A DNA stretch of 64,000 bases from Algoriphagus sp. NG3 (GCF_034119865.1 NZ_CP139421.1:992001-1056000); one strand, 5' to 3'; positions 29,161-38,332 are shown, counted from the first letter of the stretch. A program made the numbers and translations. The notes: a model not told the origin generated them from the letters alone.

Positions 29161-30400
29161 TGAGCACTTCTAGAATTGCCTGGGCCTTGAGGCCACATTC
29201 CTCATATTCCTGTTCTGGGTCAGCATCATAGGTGACTGCGCTCCCCACTCCAAAATAGAGTTTTTTCACTTCCAAATCAGCAATGATGCTCCGTATAATC
29301 ACTGAGAAATCAAAATCCCCGTTTTTCTCAATCACTCCAAAAGCACCCGAAAACCAGCCTCTTTTGAAGCTTTCCAATTCATCGATGATTTCCATGGTGC
29401 GGATCTTTGGCGCCCCTGTCATGCTTCCCATCGGGAAGGAGGCCTGGATGATATCGGAAAAGCTTATCTCTTCTTTCAATTTGGAAACTATGGTACTGAT
29501 CATCTGAAACACGCGTGGCAAGGGGTAGATTCCAAAAAGCTCTTTGACTTGGACAGTTCCTGTCTCGGAAATCTTGGACAGATCATTTCTCATCAGATCT
29601 GTGATCATCAGATTTTCTGCCTGCTCTTTCTCACTACCGGCAAGGGTTTCTTTATTCACACGGTCTTCCTCTGCAGATTTTCCCCGACGTATGGTGCCTT
29701 TGATGGGTTGGGCGATGAGTTTATTTCCTTTTCTTTTCAAGTATCGCTCAGGAGAAGCCGAAACAAGCCACTGCAATTTCGCCTTGAAAAGTGCCGAAAA
29801 AGGCATGGGGGAAAGTTGGTTCAACCTGAAATAGGCGGCTATGGGATCCCATGAGTCAAATGACCCGGAATAGGCTTGACAGAAATTGCTCTCGTAGGTG
29901 TTTCCCTCTACGATGTGGTCCTGAATTGTCCGTATGGTTTTGAGGTAATATTCTTTTGTTATTTGAGGCGTTACCGCACATGCCGTGCTTGGGCATTGTG
30001 GAAGTGCTATGCCATCAATTTGTTGGATGAATTCTTCCGGGAGTTCTTCTTCGGACAGGATGGTTTTTCCATGGACTTCCAGTGAAAAGGAGGGCTCGAA
30101 AAAACAGAGCTCCGGAAGCTCAAAGAAAGCGGGATTGTTGCTTTCCAGCTTTTCCAGCCTATTTTTAAAATCGTATCCGATTATTCCCACCTTTCTGAAA
30201 TCAGTAGGTTCGCTCCAGAGTTCACTTGCTGTCAGCTGCCTATTTCCTGCAAAAAACCTCGTTTCAAAAGGCTCTTCTGGATAGGTATAACCATTTCCGT
30301 TACTAAAGGCAAAAAAGTCAAACTGTTGGTCTGCCCAATGGCAAAGTTTTTCGATCCAGAATTTATCCGGAATAGGGTAGGTGAATGTGGGGCTGGACAT
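29150..30400 (-). CDS. pabB: Chorismate-binding enzyme, aminodeoxychorismate synthase component I (PabB-like)
   Basis: A 416-residue member of the TrpE/PabB family that aminates chorismate for folate (or anthranilate) synthesis. Hallmarks are EGNTYESNFCQAYSG, SASPERYLKR, IKGTIRRGKS, LMITDLMRNDLSKI, SFPMGSMTGAPKIRTMEIID and YFGVGSAVTYDADPEQEYEE. PabB is preferred to TrpE because the protein is short, stands apart from trp genes and has the KGT motif. A glutaminase partner is not adjacent. Some related proteins make isochorismate, but the motif set favours PabB. Confidence 0.85.
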   Translation of the reverse strand: MSSPTFTYPIPDKFWIEKLCHWADQQFDFFAFSNGNGYTYPEEPFETRFFAGNRQLTASELWSEPTDFRKVGIIGYDFKNRLEKLESNNPAFFELPELCFFEPSFSLEVHGKTILSEEELPEEFIQQIDGIALPQCPSTACAVTPQITKEYYLKTIRTIQDHIVEGNTYESNFCQAYSGSFDSWDPIAAYFRLNQLSPMPFSALFKAKLQWLVSASPERYLKRKGNKLIAQPIKGTIRRGKSAEEDRVNKETLAGSEKEQAENLMITDLMRNDLSKISETGTVQVKELFGIYPLPRVFQMISTIVSKLKEEISFSDIIQASFPMGSMTGAPKIRTMEIIDELESFKRGWFSGAFGVIEKNGDFDFSVIIRSIIADLEVKKLYFGVGSAVTYDADPEQEYEECGLKAQAILEVLSGK

Positions 30401-30408
30401 GGCAAGAC

Positions 30409-30441
30409 AAAAAAAAGAGGAAATCGGCTGATTTCCTCTTT
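30409..30441 (-). terminator. Intrinsic terminator after yceI
   Basis: AAAGAGGAAATC (30,414-30,425) and GATTTCCTCTTT (30,430-30,441) form a perfect 12-bp stem with a GGCT loop. On the minus strand a T run follows (complement of the A run at 30,409-30,416). It lies 22 bases past the yceI stop and separates it from pabB. Confidence 0.9.
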
Positions 30442-30462
30442 AAATCCAGAATAGTTGGATTC

Positions 30463-31185
30463 TTAATTTGCTTTAGTATCCAAAACGATAGATACGCTGT
30501 TGTAAATGAATTTGTCTTTTGTCTTGTCAGTAGCAGAAGCTTCGTCACCATAAGAAAGACCCCAGTCAGTTCTGTCGATGTTGAATCCTGCCTTCACAGC
30601 TGCAGTTCCGTTAGTAACACTTACTGCTGCTGGGAATTTGATGTTTTTAGTGGTACCTCTCATAGTAAGGTTGCCGCTGATCCAATGTGTAGGAGCATCA
30701 GGTGCCAATTCAGAATCAGAAGAAGGAGTATACTCAGTTTCAAATTCATCCTTGTCAGTAACAGAATCGCTTGAAGAAAACGGCTCTACCGAAGTGATTT
30801 CAAATGTAGCGGTAGGGTGGGTGGCTGCATCAAAAAAGTCTGCTGACTGCAGATGGCCATGAAGCTTACCATAATCCTCAGAACCTGCTTCCAGGTCATG
30901 GATCTCCAGCTTAGTGATATCAAAGCTGATTTTTCCACCGGCGATTGTCTCACCTTGGGTAGTAAGAGTGCCTTCCACAGCAGGGATTATACCGTTGTGC
31001 TGTCCAGCAGGTTTGTAACCAGTCCAGGCAATAGTACTTGCTCCTGTATCAACAGTTAAGGTAGTGCCTTCTGCCTGAGCTACTTCCTTTGCGTCAGTTG
31101 CTTCGACGGTGTCCCCTGATTTGCCACAGGCAAATGCCATAAGGGCTGCTGCTAGAATTAAGCCTGATTGTTTGATTGCTTTCAT
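30463..31185 (-). CDS. YceI-family lipoprotein
   Basis: A lipocalin-like YceI protein of about 240 residues from MKAIKQSGLILAAALMAFAC, with lipobox MAFACGK, so it is envelope-anchored. The YceI fold is shown by IAWTGYKPAGQHNGIIPAVE, GGKISFDITKLEIHDLE, HLQSADFFDAATHPTATFEI and the terminal FIYNSVSIVL. YceI proteins bind isoprenoid-like lipids in the known structures, but their physiological role is unsettled. The longer frame (31,233) lacks a signal sequence at its start and is rejected. Confidence 0.9.
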   Translation of the reverse strand: MKAIKQSGLILAAALMAFACGKSGDTVEATDAKEVAQAEGTTLTVDTGASTIAWTGYKPAGQHNGIIPAVEGTLTTQGETIAGGKISFDITKLEIHDLEAGSEDYGKLHGHLQSADFFDAATHPTATFEITSVEPFSSSDSVTDKDEFETEYTPSSDSELAPDAPTHWISGNLTMRGTTKNIKFPAAVSVTNGTAAVKAGFNIDRTDWGLSYGDEASATDKTKDKFIYNSVSIVLDTKAN

Positions 31186-31321
31186 TGTGATGAGTTTAGA
31201 TTCTATTTTAAATGTATATACATGCAAACTCAAATTTTGCCAAAAAGTTCGTTACTCAAAAGAAAAAGTGAAACTTTGTTTCTGATTAATCAATAATTAA
31301 ATCGTTTTAAGCTTTAGGATA

Positions 31322-31849
31322 ATGGCATTTCTACTAGAAGTAAACGGGAAAAAGCCGATAGTTGGTGACAGCTGTTGGCTGGCACCAAATGCCACTGTAA
31401 CGGGTGACGTAATCATGGGGAATAACTGCACGGTATGGTTCAATGCCGTGGTCCGTGGGGACGTGCATGAGATCCGTATAGGCAATGATACCAACATCCA
31501 AGATGGGGCGGTGATACACTGTACTTATCAAAAGGCAGGAACTTATATCGGAAATCAGGTATCCATAGCCCACAACGCGGTTGTACATGGATGTACTATA
31601 CACGATAGAGTGCTGATAGGGATGGGGGCAATAGTAATGGATGGGGCAGTAGTGCACTCCGGTGCAGTGATTGCAGCCGGAGCGGTGGTACTGGCTAATA
31701 CGATAGTAGAAGCGAATTCGATTTATGCAGGTATGCCCGCCAAGAAAGTCAAAGATACCGGGGAAGCGATGGATGAAGTGATTTCCAGAACAGCCAAGAA
31801 CTATCCGATGTATGCCAGCTGGTATTCCTCCGAAACAAAGGAAGAATGA
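31322..31849 (+). CDS. Gamma-class carbonic anhydrase family protein
   Basis: A 175-residue left-handed beta-helix protein made of hexapeptide repeats (VTGDVIMGNNCTVWFNAVVR and following turns). The three zinc-binding His of the gamma class are present in GAVIHCT, VSIAHNAVVHG. An Arg-Asp pair in VVRGDVHEIRIG matches the trimer contact. Related proteins (YrdA/PaaY type) vary in measured anhydrase activity, so catalysis is probable but not certain. It stands alone between yceI and pyrE. Confidence 0.9.
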   Translation: MAFLLEVNGKKPIVGDSCWLAPNATVTGDVIMGNNCTVWFNAVVRGDVHEIRIGNDTNIQDGAVIHCTYQKAGTYIGNQVSIAHNAVVHGCTIHDRVLIGMGAIVMDGAVVHSGAVIAAGAVVLANTIVEANSIYAGMPAKKVKDTGEAMDEVISRTAKNYPMYASWYSSETKEE

Positions 31850-32022
31850 GTAGGAACTGTCTTAAAGTGCCTGCCCATTGTCGTCAGCCTGAGCGAAATC
31901 TCTCTGTAGGCCTATAGGCTAGTTTTTAAACTCCATGCCATCGTGATCCAAACTGTTCACTTTACTCCATACTTCTCCTCTTAAGGCTTATGTGAGAGTA
32001 CCGCGAAGGATTTAGATGGTAC

Positions 32023-32667
32023 TTATTTTTTCCAGTTTGCCGGGTCTTCTCTCCATTCAGTTAGTGAGGCCAAGGCATCGTTTGTAATGTAGTTTCTCTT
32101 TACGGCCCTAGGCAGCATCGCTTCATAGTGGCTAAGGCAGATTAGCTTCACATTGGCTTTATCAAAATTTTGCGCAGCTACATCAAAGCCGTAGCTGAAG
32201 ATGGCAACCATTCCGAGCACTTCAAAGCCGGCATCAATCAGGTCTTGGGTAGCTTTCAGGGAGCTGCCGCCTGTAGAGACTAGGTCTTCCACTACGACCA
32301 CTTTTTGGCCTGGCACCACTTTGCCTTCGATCATATTTTCCATGCCATGTCCTTTAGGCTTTGATCTGACGTAGATAAAGGGAAGATCCAGCTCATTTGC
32401 CAGCAAAGAACCCTGAGGAATCCCGGCAGTTGCCACTCCGGCGATAGCTTCGACATGAGGGAAATAATGTTGGATACATCTTACCAACTGGTCTTTTATG
32501 AGGGTTCTCACCTCAGGAAAAGACAGTGAGAGTCTGTTGTCACAATAAATAGGTGATTTCCATCCGGAGGCCCAGGTGAAGGGCTTTTCTGGCTGTAAGC
32601 GGATAGCCTGGATTTCCAATAATTTATCAGCTACTTCAGCAGCTACATTCGCGTCTAAAATTTCCAT
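32023..32667 (-). CDS. pyrE: Orotate phosphoribosyltransferase
   Basis: Transfers the ribose phosphate of PRPP to orotate in pyrimidine synthesis; 214 residues. The N-terminal orotate loop includes PFTWASGWKSPIYCDNRLSL, the flexible catalytic loop YVRSKPKGHGMENMIEG and the PRPP-binding motif VVVVEDLVSTGGSSLKA. Length and motifs are normal. It is divergent from the Nudix gene at 32,762, with about 95 bases between. Confidence 0.96.
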   Translation of the reverse strand: MEILDANVAAEVADKLLEIQAIRLQPEKPFTWASGWKSPIYCDNRLSLSFPEVRTLIKDQLVRCIQHYFPHVEAIAGVATAGIPQGSLLANELDLPFIYVRSKPKGHGMENMIEGKVVPGQKVVVVEDLVSTGGSSLKATQDLIDAGFEVLGMVAIFSYGFDVAAQNFDKANVKLICLSHYEAMLPRAVKRNYITNDALASLTEWREDPANWKK

Positions 32668-32761
32668 GGATCAAAATTAAGAGATTAACGCAGGTTAAGG
32701 TTGTAGCAAGGTAAAAAAATATGCACTTTTGGCATATTCCAACCATGCCTTTGATTCACCC

Positions 32762-33448
32762 ATGAGAATCTTTGTGAACGACAAACCGTTTGACCTGATA
32801 AGCTACGAGGAGCTGAACCCGTCGAAGTCCTATGAGGCAGTTTACCACCAGCTGGATGAGCTTCCTGCCAATTTGCCCTGGAAAGATGATATTCTATTTC
32901 ATGAGCCTTCCCATGACCTCATTATCCGACTGCTATACTTATTGCGCACAAGGAAGCTTAAGGATCTGGATTCAATCACCCTGGTGAGCAAGGATAAGGC
33001 TGCTCTGAAGAAATTCGTTAAAAGCCGCTTTTCCATCATCAAAGCTGCCGGAGGAGTGGTGTCCAAAAAAGGTGAAATCCTGTTGATATTCCGCTTGGGG
33101 AAATGGGATTTTCCCAAAGGAAAATTTGAGAAAGGGGAGACCCCAAAACAATGTGCGGTACGGGAAGTGGAGGAGGAATGTGCGGTAAAAGTGAAAGCTG
33201 GCGGTAAAATCTGCAATACCTGGCATACCTATACCCAGGACAGAAAAAGCATCCTGAAAAAGACCTATTGGTTTGAGATGGACTGTCTGAATGATGACCA
33301 GATGGCTCCCCAAAAAGAAGAAGGGATAGAGGATATCAGGTGGTTTTTAGAAGGTGACGCAAAAATCGCATTGGTAAACTCCTACCCATCGATGAGGTTC
33401 CTGTTCAAACAATACATAAAGAATCACCTGAAGGCTCAGACGTTGTAG
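32762..33448 (+). CDS. Nudix hydrolase with N-terminal extension
   Basis: About 228 residues from MRIFVNDKPFDLISYEELNP; the TTG start 33 bases earlier is less likely. The N-terminal 95 residues form a separate domain. The Nudix box is KFEKGETPKQCAVREVEEEC, in which the usual Gly near the end of the box is Ala (CAV). The Glu residues that bind metal are kept. Substrate is unknown; ADP-ribose or dinucleotide polyphosphates are common for the class. It converges on coaD with a 13-base overlap of 3' ends. Confidence 0.85.
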   Translation: MRIFVNDKPFDLISYEELNPSKSYEAVYHQLDELPANLPWKDDILFHEPSHDLIIRLLYLLRTRKLKDLDSITLVSKDKAALKKFVKSRFSIIKAAGGVVSKKGEILLIFRLGKWDFPKGKFEKGETPKQCAVREVEEECAVKVKAGGKICNTWHTYTQDRKSILKKTYWFEMDCLNDDQMAPQKEEGIEDIRWFLEGDAKIALVNSYPSMRFLFKQYIKNHLKAQTL

Positions 33449-33891
33449 GGAAGGAATTCTGCCACATCGCCTCCAAAGCGATGGACTTCCCGGATAATCG
33501 TGGAGCTGATAGCTGCATAGCGCGGAGAAGTGATCAGAAACACAGTTTCCAATTCATGGTTAAGATACCTGTTCATCTGGCTGATGGTGTTTTCATATTC
33601 AAAATCCGTGGTGTTTCTCAATCCCCGGATCAGGAATTGGGCGTCATGCTTTTTGGCCAGGGTGGAGGTTAGTTCATTATAGACGATGACTTTTACTTCA
33701 GGGGTGTTCTCATACACGCTTTTCACCTTGGATACCATGTCGTCTATGTCAAAATATCGTGTTTTTTTGCCGGAATTGTAGCCGATACCGATAATCACTT
33801 CGTCAAAAAGATTCAGACTTCTCATCACGATGTCGTGATGGCCCAGTGTGAAGGGATCGAATGAGCCTGGGAAAATGGCAATTTTTTTCAT
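33436..33891 (-). CDS. coaD: Phosphopantetheine adenylyltransferase
   Basis: Catalyses dephospho-CoA formation from 4'-phosphopantetheine and ATP; 151 residues. The nucleotidyltransferase signature PGSFDPFTLGHHDIVMRS carries the TxGH motif, RGLRNTTDFEYENTISQMNR is the pantetheine contact helix, and SSTIIREVHRFGGDV is the C-terminal ISSTxxR-type motif. All are intact. It normally sits near a DUF3822 gene in Bacteroidota, as here (next gene upstream at 34,907). Confidence 0.96.
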   Translation of the reverse strand: MKKIAIFPGSFDPFTLGHHDIVMRSLNLFDEVIIGIGYNSGKKTRYFDIDDMVSKVKSVYENTPEVKVIVYNELTSTLAKKHDAQFLIRGLRNTTDFEYENTISQMNRYLNHELETVFLITSPRYAAISSTIIREVHRFGGDVAEFLPYNV

Positions 33892-33968
33892 GTGATTATA
33901 ATTGTTTTTTAGCGGTCACGTGGAAGCTCACATCATAGATCATCGTTTCAGTGTGTGTCGCTCTTGAC

Positions 33969-33996
33969 ATGCCTGCCTGTCCGGAAGGCAGGCTCG
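33969..33996. repeat. Small dispersed palindrome
   Basis: GCCTGCC (33,971-33,977) and GGCAGGC (33,987-33,993) form a 7-bp stem. Related elements with a CCTGCC/GGCAGG core recur at 56,483-56,502 and 61,651-61,668. They look like a non-coding REP-type family that settles in spacers. Confidence 0.5.
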
Positions 33997-34088
33997 GTTT
34001 CATGTGCAATGAGTCTGATGTAAAGCTAAACGAAAAACCCTTCGCTTTCCATGCTTATATGAGATCTATCCGCAGCAGATGTTATGGC

Positions 34089-34907
34089 TTAGTCAAATTG
34101 CCAGTTTGTTTCAAATAAATTGATAGATTTCAAATGCTTAAACCCGTGTGTGTAGGTTTGGTTGGCATGGGCAGCTAAAAGCCGAAAATTATGGAAATAC
34201 TCCTTCCCCCAATTTTCAGAAATACCACTTTCCTGGGTTGCCCCAAATATACTTATCCGCACAAGGTTCCTTTCAAACTTGAGTTGCTCTATAAGAATCA
34301 AGGCATACTTCAGAATATCCTCCTTTGACTCTATATCAAAAACATTGAACGCTGCCAGTTCTTGGTTGGAGAATGCGGCGGCATAGATATGCTTTCCTAA
34401 AATGCCGATGAGTATTTCCTGCCCTATGAGGTTAAATCTTTCTTTGAACAAGTAAGAAAGAAAAGATACAGCACCATGATGAAATGAAAGCTCAGAAAAA
34501 CGTGCCTCGAGTGACTTTTTTAGTTTCTCGGAAACGCAGGAGACTACTTGCAGGTTATTGCTGTCCAGCCCAGTACTGAAATAGCTGGTATTGGCTGGTA
34601 GATCCAGTGCAAAATCCAAGTAAGAGGACTCTTGGCCAGGCTGGTAGAGTACTCCAGGTACCAAGCTGAATTCGGGCTGATGCAGATAAACAGTTGCGGG
34701 CAGATCCGTCCGTAACAATTGATCTGTGACAAGGAGTTGCTCCAGAGAACTCCATTCAAAACCTTCGTACAGGTTGATACAGATATTTGTCCGGTTCTTG
34801 TCCTTGGCAAAAATGAACAGGGACTCAGGGTACAAAAAAAGCGATAGGCTTGCTGTGTCTTCCACATCAAACCTATCACTTCTAAATACTTTCAGATTGC
34901 TTTCCAA
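34089..34907 (-). CDS. DUF3822 family protein
   Basis: A 272-residue protein of a Bacteroidota-specific family. The N-terminal half has SLSLFLYPESLFIFAKDKN, and the C-terminal half LIGILGKHIYAAAFSNQELA and FNVFDIESKEDILKYALILI. The repeated alpha/beta arrangement recalls an actin-like ATPase fold, but no clear phosphate loop is visible. It lies between coaD and a membrane-anchored hypothetical gene 11 bases upstream. In many relatives an rRNA methyltransferase gene (rsmD) is found with it; here that gene is absent. Confidence 0.8.
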   Translation of the reverse strand: MESNLKVFRSDRFDVEDTASLSLFLYPESLFIFAKDKNRTNICINLYEGFEWSSLEQLLVTDQLLRTDLPATVYLHQPEFSLVPGVLYQPGQESSYLDFALDLPANTSYFSTGLDSNNLQVVSCVSEKLKKSLEARFSELSFHHGAVSFLSYLFKERFNLIGQEILIGILGKHIYAAAFSNQELAAFNVFDIESKEDILKYALILIEQLKFERNLVRISIFGATQESGISENWGKEYFHNFRLLAAHANQTYTHGFKHLKSINLFETNWQFD

Positions 34908-34918
34908 AACAGGAGGTT

Positions 34919-35500
34919 TTATTTCCAGTTACCTTCAGTAGAGGCATCTGTTCTTGAACCTACTTTCAAGGCTTTTTCGTTGTTGTTCAATCTTCTGTTC
35001 GGGTTGACTGGGGCAGGGTCTCTGATCTCAAACACCGATATCTCATAAGAGTTTCTTTCTACCTTGCTAGCAAAGAATTCAAACTGTTTTCCGCCGGAAC
35101 CAGGGACGGTTGCCAATGCATCTAGATTGAAGTTAGGGTATTTTCTTTCGTTGAACAGAGAGTCAATTACAGCTACAGAACCTAGCGTGTCATAGGTCAC
35201 CGTAGTCTCTTCAGCGCCGTAATCAAGGATTTTGGTGGTTTCCTTTTTCTGAATAAGCCAAATTTCACCGGTTTGGATGAAGGTTTTCAGTTCATTCCAA
35301 TCATTGGCATATCTTCCGTTAGAAGCTTGAAAAGCTAAGTTGGCATCTCTGAGCATTTGCAGCTTTTCGATGATTGCAGCTTCGATGAGAGCGATTCTTT
35401 TTTCTTCTTCAACTACGTCATCAACACCCTTCCATAGAAGGTAGCCAAGACCAATTGCCACTACGAAGAAAACCAAGGATAGTACTTTTGATAAATTCAT
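34919..35500 (-). CDS. Membrane-anchored hypothetical protein
   Basis: A 193-residue protein with a single N-terminal membrane segment (VLSLVFFVVAIGLGYLLWKG) followed by a helical stretch and an external domain (NGRYANDWNELKTFIQTGEI). The layout, a membrane helix running into a long helix followed by a small alpha/beta part, resembles pilin-like proteins. No prepilin cleavage motif is present, so this stays a resemblance. It is 11 bases upstream of the DUF3822 gene and probably co-transcribed. Family name unknown. Confidence 0.7.
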   Translation of the reverse strand: MNLSKVLSLVFFVVAIGLGYLLWKGVDDVVEEEKRIALIEAAIIEKLQMLRDANLAFQASNGRYANDWNELKTFIQTGEIWLIQKKETTKILDYGAEETTVTYDTLGSVAVIDSLFNERKYPNFNLDALATVPGSGGKQFEFFASKVERNSYEISVFEIRDPAPVNPNRRLNNNEKALKVGSRTDASTEGNWK

Positions 35501-35548
35501 TTGCTAAATTTTTAAGAATCTGGGTAAGGTTGAAGGTTATAAATCGTG

Positions 35549-36058
35549 CTATTTTAGAGAATTATTTCCAAAATTAAAATATCCCCGCAACAATACTAAG
35601 TCCTCGAGGGAATTAATTCCCCAAAAGATTTGATGAAGGGCGGCATGAGGCAATGACTGGATTTCAAATATACTCATCCATTTGACTTCTTCTATTATTT
35701 GGGAGTCATGATGAAGTTCTGGATCCATACCTCGGGCTAAGTTACCTCCAGTCCGCTCCACCCGGAAGAAATGTTCCATGGCATGTAGTGGGACATCAAG
35801 GTATTCATGGACGAAAAGATAGTCTTTTACTTTTATATGAAGACCTGTTTCTTCCAAAAATTCCCTTTTAAGGTTTTCCTCAGCCATATGACCAAAATGC
35901 ATTCCCCCTCCGGGAACAGACCAGAAGTGTCGATCATATCCCATTAGATGCTTGATCATGAGTAGTTTATCGTCCTCTATCAAGATGCCATTGACCCTTG
36001 ACCGAAGTTGATTTCCAAATTTTGCAGTGATTTCCTTGCTGATGTCCTTATTTGCCAT
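35549..36058 (-). CDS. Nudix hydrolase
   Basis: A 169-residue Nudix protein. The box reads GGGMHFGHMAEENLKREFLE followed by ETGL: the core REFLEETGL is intact, but the first Glu position of the box is His (FGHMAEE instead of FGETAEE). Metal-binding Glu residues are kept, so activity is still likely. Substrate unknown. Its 5' end faces the helicase gene, with start codons only 15 bases apart, so promoters and starts must overlap. Confidence 0.85.
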   Translation of the reverse strand: MANKDISKEITAKFGNQLRSRVNGILIEDDKLLMIKHLMGYDRHFWSVPGGGMHFGHMAEENLKREFLEETGLHIKVKDYLFVHEYLDVPLHAMEHFFRVERTGGNLARGMDPELHHDSQIIEEVKWMSIFEIQSLPHAALHQIFWGINSLEDLVLLRGYFNFGNNSLK

Positions 36059-36072
36059 TTACATTCGCTTCT

Positions 36073-37536
36073 ATGGGTAAAGATAGCAAGCCTTTGTGGA
36101 GGCCTTCGGATTTTCTGGTGAATAAATTCCCTTTCGAACCTACTTTGGGGCAGCACACTTTTTTCAAGAAAATGGATGGGTTCCTCTTAAGTGATTCGGA
36201 GAAAAAGCAGGCTTTTGTCCTTCGGGGATATGCCGGTACAGGAAAGACCTCTGTGATTTCTGCTTTAGTACAGATTCTCCCCAAGCTCTCCCTGCGCTCT
36301 CTTTTACTGGCGCCTACAGGGCGAGCCGCCAAAGTGATGAGTAATTATAGCGGTAGGGCTGCTTTTACCATCCATAAAATCATCTATAAGCCAAAAGCCG
36401 AAGATGGTAGTTTGGGAGGGGGATTTATTCTTCAGAAAAACTATTACAAAGACACGGTATTTATCATCGATGAGTCTTCCATGCTTGCTGATGATGGGGG
36501 GATGTCGGGAAACTTGCTGGGTGACCTCATCAGCTATGTATTCCATGGACAGAACAACCGGTTGATCCTAGTTGGGGATACTGCCCAGCTTCCGCCTGTA
36601 GGCAGTGAATACAGTCCTGCACTGGAGGCTGATTATTTGCAGCGACACTATCGCCTCACCACAGATCAGGTAGAGCTGACGGAGGTAATGAGGCAGAAAT
36701 TAGAATCGGGGATTCTATATAACGCCACCAATCTGCGACTGGAAATAGTCCGTGACGCACCCAAGATCCTGATCAGTACACAGACGTTCAAGGATACTTT
36801 CAAGATGACAGGAGAGCGTCTAGAGGATGGCTTGCGCTATGCCTATGATAAGTACGGGACAGAGAATACTACCATCGTGACCCGCTCCAATAAGGCTGCT
36901 GTACAATACAACCAATACATCCGTAGGGTTATCCACTTCTATGAGGATGAAATCAGCTCAGGAGATCTTCTGATGATAGTAAAGAATAACTATACCTATA
37001 TGGCCGAATCAGAGAAGGTGAATTTCCTTGCTAACGGAGATATGGCGGAGGTTATGAAAATCCGGTCTTTCGAGGAGTTATATGGTTTGCGTTTTGCCAC
37101 ACTGGAGCTTAGGCTGCTGGATTATCCTGATGAGCCCAATTTTGAAGCAAAAGTGATTTTGGACACCCTGTATTCTCCAAGTCCTTCGTTGACGCGGGAT
37201 CAATATAGAAGCCTGTACCAGCAGGTATCAGAGGATTACGCGGATATCGCAAGCAAGAAGGAGCGGATGGAGCTTATCAGAAAAGATCCTTACCTAAATG
37301 CCCTTCAGGTGAAGTTTGCTTATGCACTGACCTGTCACAAGGCTCAAGGAGGGCAGTGGAAGGCGGTTTTTGTAGATCAAGGCTACCTTACGGAAGATAA
37401 GGTGGATAGGGAGTTTGTGAGATGGCTCTATACCGCCATCACTCGGGCTACGGATGAGCTTTATCTGGTGAATTTCTCCCAGAGCTTCTTTGTGAAGCCT
37501 AAGGAATTGGATGGGGAGGAGATGAGAGATTTTTAG
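36073..37536 (+). CDS. RecD-like AAA ATPase / DNA helicase (UvrD_C_2 type)
   Basis: About 488 residues from MGKDSKPLWRPSDFLVNKFP; a start seven codons earlier would overlap the divergent Nudix gene. Superfamily 1 helicase motifs are LRGYAGTGKTSVISAL (Walker A), FIIDESSMLAD (Walker B), ILVGDTAQLPPVGSEYSP, ALTCHKAQGGQWKAVFVDQG and WLYTAITRATDELYLVNF. This resembles short RecD2-like helicases without a RecBC-binding domain. Role: 5'-3' unwinding in repair, by analogy only. Confidence 0.87.
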   Translation: MGKDSKPLWRPSDFLVNKFPFEPTLGQHTFFKKMDGFLLSDSEKKQAFVLRGYAGTGKTSVISALVQILPKLSLRSLLLAPTGRAAKVMSNYSGRAAFTIHKIIYKPKAEDGSLGGGFILQKNYYKDTVFIIDESSMLADDGGMSGNLLGDLISYVFHGQNNRLILVGDTAQLPPVGSEYSPALEADYLQRHYRLTTDQVELTEVMRQKLESGILYNATNLRLEIVRDAPKILISTQTFKDTFKMTGERLEDGLRYAYDKYGTENTTIVTRSNKAAVQYNQYIRRVIHFYEDEISSGDLLMIVKNNYTYMAESEKVNFLANGDMAEVMKIRSFEELYGLRFATLELRLLDYPDEPNFEAKVILDTLYSPSPSLTRDQYRSLYQQVSEDYADIASKKERMELIRKDPYLNALQVKFAYALTCHKAQGGQWKAVFVDQGYLTEDKVDREFVRWLYTAITRATDELYLVNFSQSFFVKPKELDGEEMRDF

Positions 37537-37909
37537 AACCAAGAACCAAGAACCAAGAAGCAAGATTTTAGAATCAAGAGTCACGATTAAAAGGATTAAG
37601 ATAAAAGTTAGGGCTGGATTGAGAGTGGGGGTGTTGCCAGCACATTAGAAGGTTTCGCAAAGACTAGAGTGGGGGTGGCCTGTGACACAGATCACGGCAG
37701 TGGAGAGGCAGGATAACAAAAAACATATAGCCGTGCCCGCTGTGTCACCCGCTGTGCCCTCAGGGGTTTAAATGTTTAAGCACATAGAAAATGCTTTTGG
37801 CAAGGTATTTTCGATATAATCTAAAAATTCGGCATCCAAAAGCTTTGGATTCCGTTATTTTGAAGTTGACTTAAAAAAATGAATATTTGAATATCAAATA
37901 AGTATAGCC
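37537..37909. other. Spacer with dispersed repeats (373 bases)
   Basis: No gene is seen here. The left part is a run of CAAGAACCAAGAAGCAAG-like words, a simple tract that also occurs at about 61,640-61,690. At 37,682-37,748 is an imperfect inverted repeat: GTGACACAG plus CACGGC pair with GCCGTG and CTGTGTCAC around a loop of about 31 bases, like a miniature palindromic element. The DUF1573 promoter should lie at the right end, but I cannot place it firmly. Confidence 0.55.
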
Positions 37910-38305
37910 ATGAAAAAATTAGGAGTATTATTGACCGTTTTTGTTTTAGCCTTTGCATTTCATGCAAACGCCCAAGAGGAAAGTGGTGCAGCGATCACCT
38001 TCAAAGAAAAATCCATTGATTTTGGGGATATCACCCAAGGAGACAAAGTTTCCCATACGTTCGAACTCACGAATACCGGTTCCGCTCCGCTGATAATCTC
38101 CAATGTAGCAGCTACCTGTGGATGTACAGTCCCAAGCTGGCCAAAGGATCCGATCGCTCCAGGGAAATCGGCAGAGATCAAGGTGTCTTTCAATTCTGCC
38201 GGCAAAATGGGCAAACAGAATTCCGTAGTGAGAGTTTACTCCAATGCTTCTGAACCGATCGAGAAAGTCTCTTTGATCTCAAATGTGCTTCCTAAGACGA
38301 AGTAG
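37910..38305 (+). CDS. DUF1573 secreted protein
   Basis: A 131-residue exported protein with signal peptide MKKLGVLLTVFVLAFAFHAN and an Ig-like DUF1573 domain: EKSIDFGDITQGDKVSHTFE, APLIISNVAATCGCTVPSWP and the final strand EPIEKVSLISNVLP. The CGCT motif is typical of the family. Proteins of this kind are abundant in Bacteroidota; their function is not established. It is a single gene with its own terminator. Confidence 0.88.
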   Translation: MKKLGVLLTVFVLAFAFHANAQEESGAAITFKEKSIDFGDITQGDKVSHTFELTNTGSAPLIISNVAATCGCTVPSWPKDPIAPGKSAEIKVSFNSAGKMGKQNSVVRVYSNASEPIEKVSLISNVLPKTK

Positions 38306-38332
38306 TATATAAGTAAGATAAGGCATTTTGAG

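Noticed and set aside
31186..31260. Sigma-54 promoter before yceI (TTGGCA ... TTTGC)
   Set aside because: The GG and GC elements are 14 bases apart instead of the required 10.
37537..37600. CRISPR-like array in the CAAGAACCAAGAAGCAAG tract
   Set aside because: The words are short, contiguous and lack unique spacers; it is a simple repeat.
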